This document shows, in pieces, positions 34,862 to 45,278 of a stretch of DNA of 64,000 nucleotides. The stretch is from Rhexocercosporidium sp. MPI-PUGE-AT-0058. Its lineage: Eukaryota; Ascomycota; Leotiomycetes; Helotiales. The notes under the pieces are model-generated. The model saw only the letters and a program-made list of their open reading frames with translations. It had not been told where the DNA came from and ran no database searches. The stretch lies in NCBI GenBank assembly GCA_020746875.1, contig JAGTJL010000019.1, positions 310,001 to 374,000 on the forward strand. Reading direction: 5' to 3'. Both the position numbers and the translations under genes were made by a program. Position 1 is the first letter of the stretch; each line of letters starts with the position of its first letter.

Positions 34862-37495
34862 CTTATATCGAACTAGGGATCGTCCCACGCGGAGGGCCGT
34901 AATAAAGCGAAGAGTATAAAGTAGTCTTTCGAAGTAATTTACGCATCGCTTAAAGGACAGCGGACGTCGAAAATAGTATTTTCCGAACTTATATTTAATA
35001 AATCTTAATTAACAAGATACCGTTTTAATAAACGACAATATAAATAAACGTAAAAAACGTATAAGAAGTTACTATAAAAATATTATAAAATTAAATATAA
35101 ATTAACTTATGAAATAACTTAAAAACTTATTATAAAAGACCTTTTAAACCTTTTATATCCTTAAGTACGAATTAATTATATCACATTTTATATAAAAATT
35201 TAGAGAATCGATAATAGAAAAATATATTAATCGAAGAGGTTTACGTCGAAGGAATAGACTTATATACGCTCGTAGCTATAAAGGAAAGTAATTACTTAAC
35301 TCTTAACGTTAATATTCAAAAAGTAAAACTATAAGCTATAATAAATTCCGGAGCGTAAAAGAACTTTATATTTCTTATTATTACGATTTAATATCTTTTG
35401 CTTATTAAAGTCAAAGAGGACGGGTATTAGCTAGTACTCGTTAATAAAAGACTTGCCGCGAACGGCCTAATTAATATATAGACGAAATTATTATATATAA
35501 GAATTAGCGGGCATTTTAAATATATTTAATTCGATGTAATTAAGATTAAAAGACATAATATTATCTTAAAGTTATTATAAATATAACTTTATAACTTTAA
35601 AATTAATTAAAAAACGCAAAAGCTAAAATTCAATAATTATAAAAGCTATTTCTAAAATAAGAAATTAATAAGAGGCTTAAGAAATTAAGCGCAATTTTTA
35701 AAAAAAAGCTAAAGAATAAAATAATAAGCCTTATAATAATTAATATATTGTTAAAATATAAACAATTTAAAGTATTATTTAAAGAGGAATTAGGCAGCAG
35801 CGCCTTACTTAAATATTAAGATTACAATTATCGGATCGAGTTAGCTAAAGGCATAAAGTTAATATTTTAATTATTACGAAAATATTTAATTATAAACTTA
35901 ATAACGATTAAGAAATATAGTAATAAAACCCTAATAAAAGGATTTATTTAAGAGTCTAAATCCCCTTAAAAGAGTAACGTCTTCTTTATAATAAAAAAAT
36001 ACGGCGAATAAAGAATATATATTAATTACTATTAATTAAACGACGCTATTAAAAAGAATCGTTATATATTACTTTTAACTAAGGAGTTACGCGATAAGCT
36101 TAGCGGCGCCAAAATCTTTATTTAATTAGACTTACAAGGCGCGTATAACTTCGTAAAAATAATTAAAAAAGAAAAAGAAAAAATAATATTTCGTATACTT
36201 TTCGGTTATTATAAGTATACGATTATACCTTTCGGACTAATTAACGCGCCTATTATATTTTAGCGTTTAATTAATAATATTTTACGGCAATACTTAAACA
36301 TAATATATATATATATATATTATTTAAACGATATTTTAATTTACTTTAAGATAAAGGAATAATACGTAAAAGACGTTATAATAATATTAAAAAAGTTAAA
36401 AGCTTCTTTAATATTCTTAAAAACCGAGAAATGCTATTTTCATAAAGAAGAAGTCACTTTCTTAAGCTATATAATTATTATTACGAGATTAGTTATAGAC
36501 CTTTAAAAAGTCAAAATAGTCGTCGAGTGGATTAAATTAATAAATATTAAGGAAATATAATCCTTTTTAAGATTTGCTAACTTTTACTAACGGTTTATTC
36601 GAAACTACTCGAAGATCGCCGTATTACTTACGAAATTAATATATAAAAATAAAAGCTTCGACTAAAATAATAAAATAAAAATAGCCTTCCGAGATTTTAA
36701 AAAAGCTTTTATTAAGGAATTAATCCTTATATCCTTCGACTTAAATAAGGAAATTATAATAAAGATAAACGCTTTCGATTATATTATTAAGGCCGTATTA
36801 AGTTAATCGGGCGAAGACGGCAGATAGTAATTAATCGTATATTATTTACGGAAACTTTTATTAATAAAGCTTAATTACGATATTTATAATAAAGAATTAT
36901 TAAGGGCTATAGACGTAATACGCGAATAAAAGGTTTACCTTAAAGGATTGCCTTATAAAATACGGATTTTAACGAATTATAAAAATCTTATTTATTTTAT
37001 AATTATTAAAGAATTAAACCGACGATAAGTTCAATAATACGAAATATTTTTTATAATTAAACTTTAATTTTTATTTATTAAAGGAATAGAAAACGTTAAG
37101 GCCGACGCCTTTAATAAAAAACTAAAGTATTTTATAAATAAAATATACGAGTTATATATTATACTTAAGAAAGATAATGACTTGCTAATAGTTAATTACC
37201 GATAGTTAATAACAATAAGCTAAGCCCCTGAGAAAATCTGGAAAAGTTACATTAACGACCCGGTAGTAGCCAAATAAAAGAAGCAATTAAGCGAAGGATT
37301 CTTATTCACCGCTACCGGAGCTCTTTTATATTAAAGACGGGTTTATATCTTAATTAAGAATAAAATAGCCTTTATTAAAAAATAATATAAGCTACCGGCT
37401 TATAAATATTAAAAAATAATTAAGATATTATCGAGGCTCTTTAAGGAATACTATTTCCTAAGAATAAAGAAAGTAATTAAGGACGTAGTTTCGTT

Positions 37496-37533
<38 letters not shown>

Positions 37534-38660
37534 AAGGTAAATTATTATGCGCCGTATAAGCTTATAAAGTTATTAACGATGTCGTCACACTTATAGAATT
37601 TAATTGCCTTAGACTTTATAATCGAACTATTACCCTCGAAGGATTCGATTACGGGAATTACTTACGATTTAATCTACGTAATAACGGATAAAATAATAAA
37701 ATACGCGTATATAATACCGGTATTAGGTATATAAAATACGCCGATAATAGCGTAAGTATTCTTTCGAATAATCTTCGTAAATCACGGAATATTAAACGAA
37801 GTCATCTTAAATAAAGATAAGCTCTTTACCTCGAAGTTTTAGAAAATATTAGTATTGCTTTTAAAAATAAAATAGAAAATATTAACGGTATTTTACCCTT
37901 AAACCGACGACTAGACGGAACGAATTAATTAAATAATAAAAACTCATCTTTAATATTATATAAATTATAAATAAGATAATTAAATTCAATTACTTTTAAC
38001 CGCTTAATTTATATATAATAACGCAAATCAAGAGATTATTAAATTATCGCCGTTTTATGCGAATTATAAGTATAACCCGACGATATATAATATATTAATT
38101 GCGAGTTAAAGGACCGCGTATAAAGCTATATTATAAAAAGATAAGCTTAAGTAATTATATAACGAATTATTAACGGATATTTTATTTATTATATAAAGAT
38201 TAACTATTTATTATAATAAAAAGCGTAATATAAAATTAACGCTAAAAGAGGAGAATAAGGTTTACTTATTTAAAAAGAATATCGCGACTAAGCGATTAAG
38301 TAATAAATTAAATTATAAAAAGCTAAAATTATTAAAATTGCAAAGGTTAAAGGATTAATTAATTATTAATTAATACTTCCGAAAACTATAAATATTCACT
38401 TGGTTTTTTATATATCTCTCCTTAAATTAATACTATTAAGGGCATTATTAGCCCTTATTATAAAAGTATAATTAGTAAACCTAGACGCCGAATATAACGT
38501 CGAAACTATTTTAAATTATTAGTATTTTCGCGGCGTCGTTAAATACTTAATTAAATAAAAAGAATATTTATAATTAAAGAATACTTAAGAACTTAAGTTT
38601 AATTTCTATTATTTTAAACTCTTTTGAGATTTTTATTCTTAAAATTAAAGGCTATTTAAA
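34862..38660 (+). pseudogene. Element A pol: protease, RT, RNase H, integrase, chromodomain (degenerate)
   Basis: A protease relic lies near 35335-35400, with the active-site DSG now reading NSG. Reverse transcriptase is at about 35965-36480 (INYYxLNDAIKKNRY, TIIPFGLINAP, catalytic box YLNDILIYF with Asp to Asn). RNase H follows at about 36.65-37.15 kb. Integrase is at about 37.55-38.25 kb, with a long AT dinucleotide run (37499-37528) near its zinc-finger region. A chromodomain-like relic (VETILNY...GVVKYLIK*KEYL) lies at about 38500-38600. It is riddled with stops. Confidence 0.85.
37499..37528. repeat. AT dinucleotide run in element A integrase
   Basis: About 15 consecutive TA units interrupt the decayed integrase zinc-finger region. 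A shorter one lies near 36302-36322. Confidence 0.8.
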
Positions 38661-39165
38661 AAGAAGGGGACTCGAGGTCAGGCACTTCGACCTCCGCCTT
38701 AAAGAAAGACGTAAGGTAAGCGTTAGGCTCGAAGGCAAGAAACCACGGACTAAAAACGTTCGCGATAAGTTAGGAGGGAGGCGTCGAAAGGCGAGCGGAG
38801 GTTATAATCTTATTAAATTTAAAGTGACATATCGGCCGGGCGGGCCAAAAGAACGTTACTACGTACTTTAAAGAGTTATAATCGCTGCGCTTCGAACGAA
38901 TATACTCTAAACACCTTTTCGAAATAGACAAGTTTAAAAAATAAGTACGGGAGAAGCTGCGGCAGAATAAGTAAGGCTTCGCACGGCGCGCAGCGCTCTC
39001 GATGCGAAGCGCGAGCCGAATGCTTTACTTTTTTTTTATTTAGACGACGCCCGATATCTTTATAATTTTAAATATAATAAATAAAGAAAATAGTCGTTAA
39101 TAATCATTAATATTTCTTAAGTTATACTTAAGCGTAAGGACTACGCTAGGCTAAGAAGAGGATAG

Positions 39166-39596
39166 TGTTACAAATATACTTAAGAAGGGTATTACGTGCG
39201 TTTTAGCGCTAAGGCTCGGTAAGCCTTATTAAACTAAAGAAGCCAGAACTAGGGAAAAAAGTCACGGGGCTATAAGTTACGTAATAAGAGTCTAGATTAC
39301 GGTAAACGGTAGGTTACGTAATAAATCTCTAAATTTATAAATCCTTTAATAATAAAAAAGATTTAGGGATTTAAAGATTTAATATCTCGAGGGATTTAAA
39401 GGATTTATAAGAAATAAAGGTTTTATATAAGACTAGTACGTTTGCTATTAAATAAGAGCTTCGTGCTTAATTGAAAATAGTATTTTAATTATATTAGTTA
39501 TTATTTATTCCACCGTACGTAATATACTTACTTCTCGATTATTAAGATCAATATAACCCTCCGTATCTACACCGAGTAAATACACGGACCGTGACA
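39166..39596 (+). repeat. Element A 3' LTR
   Basis: It begins TGTTACAAATATAC and ends ACGGACCGTGACA, followed directly by the CCGAA duplication. It is less RIP-mutated than the 5' LTR in its second half (CCACCGTACG, GACCGTGACACC retained). Confidence 0.9.
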
Positions 39597-39601
39597 CCGA
39601 A

Positions 39602-39618
39602 GCATACCTGTCGTTACA
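39602..39618. repeat. Solo LTR D, right piece
   Basis: The 17 bases end GTCGTTACA and are followed by AAGCT (39619-39623), the partner of the AAGCT at 16566-16570. Confidence 0.8.
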
Positions 39619-39623
39619 AAGCT

Positions 39624-40060
39624 ATTTTAAATTATCGATTTACGTCGCGTAATTATTAATACGTATGGCTTGGTTTTAGTAAGTAATAAACCCTTTAAGA
39701 AATAAGTATATATATATATTGTGCTGTAAGCCGACGGTTCTGCGTAAGGGCAAGCTTTTTACTACCCGACTTTCTTATTACGACGTCTATAAGATTACCT
39801 TTAGTATTTGTATTATCTTGCCGGAACCCGTCTCAGTCGTACTTACAATTACTAAAACGTTATACTACTATAAAGTAAATAGTAAGCGAGGTATCTGTTA
39901 TAAGACAGGTAAGCCTTATGCCAAAGCTTATAACGTGCGATAATTAGTATTATATGCCTTATTAATAAAAGAGTTAAGCTTTATTTAGATAAAGCGGCGA
40001 TTAATATGTTTGAACACATTTTAAGTATTGAGAAGATTATTATTTTATTATAGAAGTTGT
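39624..40060 (-). mobile_element. Right part of truncated element C'
   Basis: The reverse complement is collinear with the 3' non-LTR segment of element C (about 33.8-34.26 kb), with the TACGTATTAATAATTACG block best conserved. It loses similarity near 40.0-40.07 kb, where composition returns to normal. The 5' part of C' and its other LTR are missing, so the element was truncated. The exact right end is uncertain. Confidence 0.65.
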
Positions 40061-40717
40061 GTTGGATATAATAGTACTGTAGTGTTTACTTGAAGAGCTG
40101 AAATTCATCGAATCAAAATAATTCTGGGGCTTTAAGGTGGGGGCAGGAAGCGAGCTAGTCTTTTGACTCGTGGGCAGAATAGCGGGGCCCGGTGGTGAGT
40201 CTGGCTAATCAGGTGAATGGAGGTTTTCGATTCGAAGCCGCAGCACGGAAAAGGTTCTGCGACAAGTCAACCACCATTGCACAACATCACCGAATCACTC
40301 CCTCCGAGAATTCACATACCGTCCGTGAAGGAGCCTTGCCTGCCCTGCCCTGCCCTGACCTGCGAATCACGCCTTGGATGCTCTGGAGTCGACTCTTTCA
40401 CTACGTGCCACAGTTCCCAGAGTTAAGGTTGCTGCGGTAGGTAGGTAGGTAGGAGAGCCCTAGGTAGCACGACCATGTCCCAAAGATTCATATGAGCACT
40501 GAAGCTCTAGGTGCTCGAGTCATCTACGCTAATTCCTCGATCTGAAAGGTGGCTGGGCGCAGGAAAGGCTAGGTTCGGCCCTGTGGTTGACGTAGAATTA
40601 TATTGGGTTGAAATTGGATCGACGCGAAATTTGGGATCAGGTCTCATTCTACGAATACACCAACTCGGAACCTTTCGCACCAAGCTCTCTTCTCGGATCT
40701 GCATCTCCAAAGCCACA
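40061..40717. other. vps52 promoter and leader
   Basis: Composition returns to about 50 percent GC. It contains short tandem repeats GTAGGTAGGTAGG (40438-40453) and TGCCCTGCCCTGCCCTG (about 40340-40356). Open frames here read through into the vps52 first exon and are not separate genes. Confidence 0.55.
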
Positions 40718-42753
40718 ATGGCACACTCTCCAGCACCAAGAAGGCCCAGTCATCTTGGTCCAGCGTCTGCCATCCAGAGGCCTGGCTTCAGCCCCCGCTC
40801 GTCTTCACTCTCCATAAACTCCAATGACTCTACCACATCGTTACTGGCATCCTCACGGAGACCAAACGGGTCAGGATTGAAGAAGTCGGCGACAGTACTA
40901 GATACGCCGGACCCACTGGCTGTGCTGGAGAAGCTTCTGGGCTCCGAGGGGAACGGTATGGATCAAAAATCCAGTCTGACGATCGGGACTACTTCAGTGG
41001 ATGATGTTGAGGGCGAGCTGGATTTTGAAGGTTTGAATCTTCGGGAATTGATTTCACCGAAGACCATCCATGCTCAGGAAGGGCTATACACCATGCAAAC
41101 CGTGGAACAGTGTATGTTTCTGCCTATACTGCCCTTTGCACACTCTGCTGATCTTGTCGATAGTTGAACAGGACAAAGCCAAATTTGAAGACCTTCATCA
41201 ATCAATTCGTGCCTGTGACGATGTGCTCAATTCAGTCGAATTGAATCTGACGAGTTTTCAGAATGACCTTGCCGCAGTGTCAGCCGAAATAGAAACTTTG
41301 CAAGCCAGATCTTCCGCGCTGAGCGTCAGGTTAGAGAACAGGAAATTCGTGGAGAATGGTCTCGGCCCCATCGTAGAAGAGATCAGTGTTTCTCCAGCTG
41401 TTGTTCGGAAGATTGTTGAAGGCCCAATTGACGAAGCTTGGGTTAGAGCACTGGCTGAGGTCGAGAAGCGATCTAAGGCTATGGAGCTCAAATCGAAAGA
41501 AAATCGCAATATCAAAGGCATCAGCGACCTTAAGCCCCTACTTGGAAATCTGATCGACAAGGTGAGATGAGACGAGAAAATTCACTAGCAATCTCTAACT
41601 TCCCGTGTAGGCTCTTGAAAGAATTAGGGACTTTATGGTAGCCCAAATCAAGGCGCTACGATCGCCAAACATCAACGCTCAGATTATACAACAACAGCAC
41701 TTCACTCGCTACAAAGATCTCTATGCTTTTTTGCACAAACATCACCCTCGACTGGCCGAACAGATTGCACAGGCTTACATGAATACTATGCGATGGTATT
41801 TCTTGAACCAATTTACTCGCTACCACAAGGCTCTTGATAAAATCAAGCTCCACACAATTGACAAGCATGATGTGCTTGGACAAGATGATGGAACCCGGAA
41901 GTCTAATATCCTTTCCGGTGCAAAAGCAACCACCCCTCATGACGCCTTCAACTTAGGTCGTCGTGTCGATATGCTGAAAACCTCAAACCAAGCAGCTCTC
42001 TCCTCTTTCCTCGCTGAAGAAGAAAAGGCCACACATTACATGGAAGTTCCTTTTCGGAACTTTAACCTAGCTCTAGTCGACAATGCGTCAGCAGAATACT
42101 CTTTTCTCACTACCTTTTTCGCACCGTCGCTTTCTTATTCAGCTATCTCACGGCATTTCAACTACATTTTCGAACCAACGTTTGCCCTGGGCCAGAATCT
42201 AACAAAGTCTCTTGTTCACGAGACCTATGACTGCCTTGGTGTTCTCTTATGTGTGAGATTGAATCAGCATCTCGCATTTGAGCTTCAGAGACGAAAAATT
42301 CCGGCCGTCGACGGGTATATCAACGGTACCAGCATGTCGCTGTGGCCTCGTTTCCAGGTTGTGATGGACCAACACTGTGAGTCCGTCCGAGTGGTGACGA
42401 ATGGGGTGTCTACACGAAAACCTTCTGCATCTGAGCAAGCAAAACAATCAGCCGCCCCCCATTTCATGACGCAGCGATTTGGCCAGTTCTTGGCGGGGAT
42501 TCTGGCCTTGAGCACAGAAGCAGGAGACGATGAGCCAGTCTCGGCAAGTTTAATGAGACTCCGCACTGAGATCGAAGCATTTTTGACGAAGACAAGCAAA
42601 GCCATTGGCGACCCGCGGAAGAGGGAAAGGTTTCTGTATAACAATTACTCTCTGATTTTGACGATCATTGGAGATGTCGAAGGAAAGTTGGCAGTGGAAC
42701 AACGGGAGCATTTCGAAGGGCTCAAAAAAGCCTTCGGAGAGGCTGAGCAGTGA
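40718..42753 (+). CDS. vps52: GARP complex subunit Vps52
   Basis: Vps52 is a subunit of the Golgi-associated retrograde protein (GARP) tether, which captures endosome-derived vesicles at the trans-Golgi. Three exons (40718-41111, 41164-41561, 41611-42753) give 644 residues, a normal length. The N-terminal about 85 residues are Ser/Pro-rich and low complexity. The coiled-coil core starts at about residue 130 (VEQFEQDKAKFEDLHQSIRA). The Vps52/Sac2 signatures include RIRDFMVAQIKALRSPNINA, YMNTMRWYFLNQFTRYHKAL and YTFxEP-like FNYIFEPTF. Start at 40718 is chosen because the longer frame upstream lacks conserved sequence and this ATG has a CACAATGG context. Its 3' end faces the TBC gene at 80 bp. 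Confidence 0.94.
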
Positions 42754-42833
42754 CGCAGCTGTAGCTTGATGTACATTATAATTCCAACAACTATCTTGGC
42801 GTCTCAAAATGCATTCGACTACAATAGTATCTT

Positions 42834-44179
42834 TCAATGCCCCTGGTAACCCGAGATTTGTCTCCATAACGCCCCGATAACCCCAGAGGGTCCCGAAGAT
42901 TTCCTTAGATAAAATGAGACGACACCGACGAGGACAGCTAGCCCTACGGTGCTGGCAGGTTTTCTATATCTCCATAAAGCCGTCATCACCCGCTTTCGCC
43001 GCTCGGCCCACTCCAATTCCTTTGACTGCTGCTGGAAGTACCGCTCTCCGTCTAGCAGGCTCTGGCTACATAGTTGATCATGCCAACGAGCAGTCTTCAG
43101 TACACTAGAGCTAGATACCGACTTCCACATACTTAGAGTTTCGGGAGGATGGTCCTCAAAAAGTCGGATCGTATTCGCTATGAGTGCCTCAATGTCTAGA
43201 GGCTTTGGCAGCTTTGAGAGCATCGAGTGGAGCATTTCCGGTTCGTCGGCTGGAGTTTCAAAGAGTTCATCAGAGCGTTGGAGAACGATTTGTGCAAACA
43301 TGTAGACGGAGAAAACTGCCTCGCGCGCAAGCAGCACATCAAACAAACGTGATATGTCACCATATTCTTGAATGTCGTGTGCATACATAGTAAGGGTACC
43401 AGAGAGAGCGAAGAAGGGTTGGGTCAAGGATAAATGGTCCCGAAGTTTGGGATTAACGGTATGCAGAATAGCTGGAATTAAGCGCAACTGCATCAATGCC
43501 TGTGCGAAAGTTGGCAGCATAAAGTCCCGTATGCGAAGAGCAGAAAGCTGTGCTACAGCGGAAGCACGAGTTTGTGGTTCGAGGACCAGGAGGAAGACCT
43601 GGCAGATATCATGGTAACCCTGAAAGTATGAGAGATATGGTTGCCGCCGCAAAACCTCCGTTATAAGTTCGGATAGCTCTGCCTTTCGAGATTCGAGATC
43701 TCGAGGAGTTTGGTCTGTGTAGAGAGGGTCAGTTCATGTAAAATGTGACATCTATCTACGCTGCCGTAATATAGGTCGGCACATACCTCTCGGGTAGTAT
43801 ATGAATGACCTATCCACGTCCAACCGGACCTGGTCCTCGTCCTGATGTCTGGGAAGTGACTTCCAGTCCACGGCCCCAGAGGCCTGCTTTATGTCGTCCT
43901 TATGGTGCTCGCAGCCAAGGAGTAGTGGCCCTGTTACACTGGTCAGCTATCGTCCGGGAGTCTGCCTCGATGACACGAACATGCCTGCTGGCGAACCTCA
44001 TCCGAGACCAATCCTCCTTTAGAAGCTGCCAGTACTCTCAACACTTCTACATGCTTCCATTTGCAGGCCTCCAGAATCTTGCCAGACTTCGCACTGTATG
44101 GTTCATGCACTGGAGGGGTCGGCGGGGTTGGCGAGCTGGTTTCTCTTTTCTCGAGGGGATTGTATCCGCTTGCCTCCAT
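42834..44179 (-). CDS. gyp8: TBC-domain Rab GTPase-activating protein, Gyp8/TBC1D20-like
   Basis: TBC proteins stimulate GTP hydrolysis by Rab GTPases; the Gyp8/TBC1D20 group acts on Rab1/Ypt1 at the ER. Three exons (44179-43981, 43930-43787, 43714-42834) give 407 residues. The TBC fold begins after a short Ser/Pro-rich tail (VLRVLAASKGGLVSDEVRQQ, AWPLLLG). The catalytic Arg finger is Arg107 (VRLDVDR) and the Gln finger is Gln146 (YFQGYHD). A C-terminal hydrophobic segment (VGLAVLVGVVSFYL, near residue 380) is consistent with a tail membrane anchor known for this group. The first intron uses donor GTTCGT. The gene converges on vps52, and both serve vesicle traffic, which may be chance. Confidence 0.92.
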
Positions 44180-45278
44180 TTCTTCACCAGCAACACAGCC
44201 TCTTCATGGCATGACAAGCTTCACGCGTGAGGGGGGCAATGCAGGGCAGGGGATGCTTTGTTCGTGTTGTCCAGGGACTTGGCAGGAGTTGTGTCGATTG
44301 CTGGACTGCGAGTAAGAGCTGAGCTGTGTGTGTATGTGTGTATGTATGCCTGTATGTTCCTCAGGGTATGTTATATCTTTTGAGGACTTAACAGACGCAA
44401 GCTAGATATGGCGATGGTGTTTGGCCTTGTCGAGAGCCTTGCATGCATGTATGCATGCCCTTTCATTACTTGCCTAGCTGGCTGGCTGGCTGGACTGAGG
44501 CGGGCTACTTAGATTAGCCTAGGTAGCTTTAGCTTTATTCTGGCTGGGTGGGGCATGGGGTCGTTGTAAATTGAAGCTGCCCAGGAAAAGCCCACGTCAC
44601 GCGCGCGCATCCTCATATTGGTCCCCAGATGACTTTAAATGCCCTGCCGAGACGTCCTTTCACAGCCTATATACCCCCCTTCTTGATTGCAACTACCCCC
44701 ATGGCCTCCATTGCCTGTGAGCTACTTATTATCTTGTCCCTCCCTCCCCATCGACTGATTGCACTCCACTCCATACTCGTACCACTCCACTCCACTCGGG
44801 CACTGACTGTACAGGCATTCGCCGCGATCCGCCAGGCGAGGCGCGCTGATATAAGCACTGCTTGACAGCCTCGTGCTTCAAGGCTGCAGCGATCTACATA
44901 TAAGTATAAGTAAGCACTGTACTCCAGTACCGTGTCTTACAATCGGACCACTGCCGTCGAACGAGGCTGGAAATCAAGTTACCCCCTTGCGCCCCCTATC
45001 CGGCACTGCACTGCTCCGCCTACTAATGAAAAAACCTACCACTCCCGTCCCGTCTCTTCTTTACGCTTGTCGATCCAAGATCTCTCTGTCAGTCGAAGAC
45101 ACGGTACAATAGGCTATTCAGACTTGCGCAGCTCTCGTCTCGTCTCACTTGCCGTCGAATTTGCCGCTGAATAGGTACGCGTTCTGGAGTGTGTAACCAA
45201 CTCGTCGGGGACATAGGTCAAACTTGTCGTCAACCTATGGCACCAGCCTAAGCAGGGTTCCTAGCGCGCTATTGTAGA
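44180..45278. other. Divergent intergenic region, low-complexity
   Basis: About 1.1 kb between the TBC gene and the beta-propeller gene. It contains GTGTGTATGTGTGTATGTATG (44325-44350), a GCATGCATGTATGCATGC palindrome (about 44442-44459) and GGCTGGCTGGCTGGC (44479-44495). No coding gene is supported; short ORFs at 44629-45174 are unlikely. Confidence 0.55.

Larger units (their letters stand above)
16714..39596 (+). mobile_element. Ty3/gypsy (chromovirus-type) element A, carrying nested insertions B and C
   Basis: The element is bounded by LTRs of 429 and 431 bp and by a perfect 5-bp duplication CCGAA (16709-16713 and 39597-39601). The span is 22.9 kb, but removing B with its extra duplication (17973-26267) and C with its extra duplication (26939-34861) leaves about 6.7 kb, a normal size. 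Gag lies on both sides of B, and protease, reverse transcriptase, RNase H, integrase and a chromodomain-like tail lie at about 35.2-38.6 kb, all on the plus strand and all full of stops. Mutation is of the C-to-T/G-to-A kind, consistent with RIP. Confidence 0.88.

Noticed and set aside
16714..39596. A single giant 23-kb retrotransposon or helitron-like captain element
   Set aside because: The span between the A LTRs is explained by two complete elements with their own LTRs and duplications; excised, A is about 6.7 kb.
15812..40060. CRISPR array, rDNA or bacterial/viral island as explanation of the AT-rich block
   Set aside because: The block is fully accounted for by LTR elements with target-site duplications; no regular short repeats with spacers exist.
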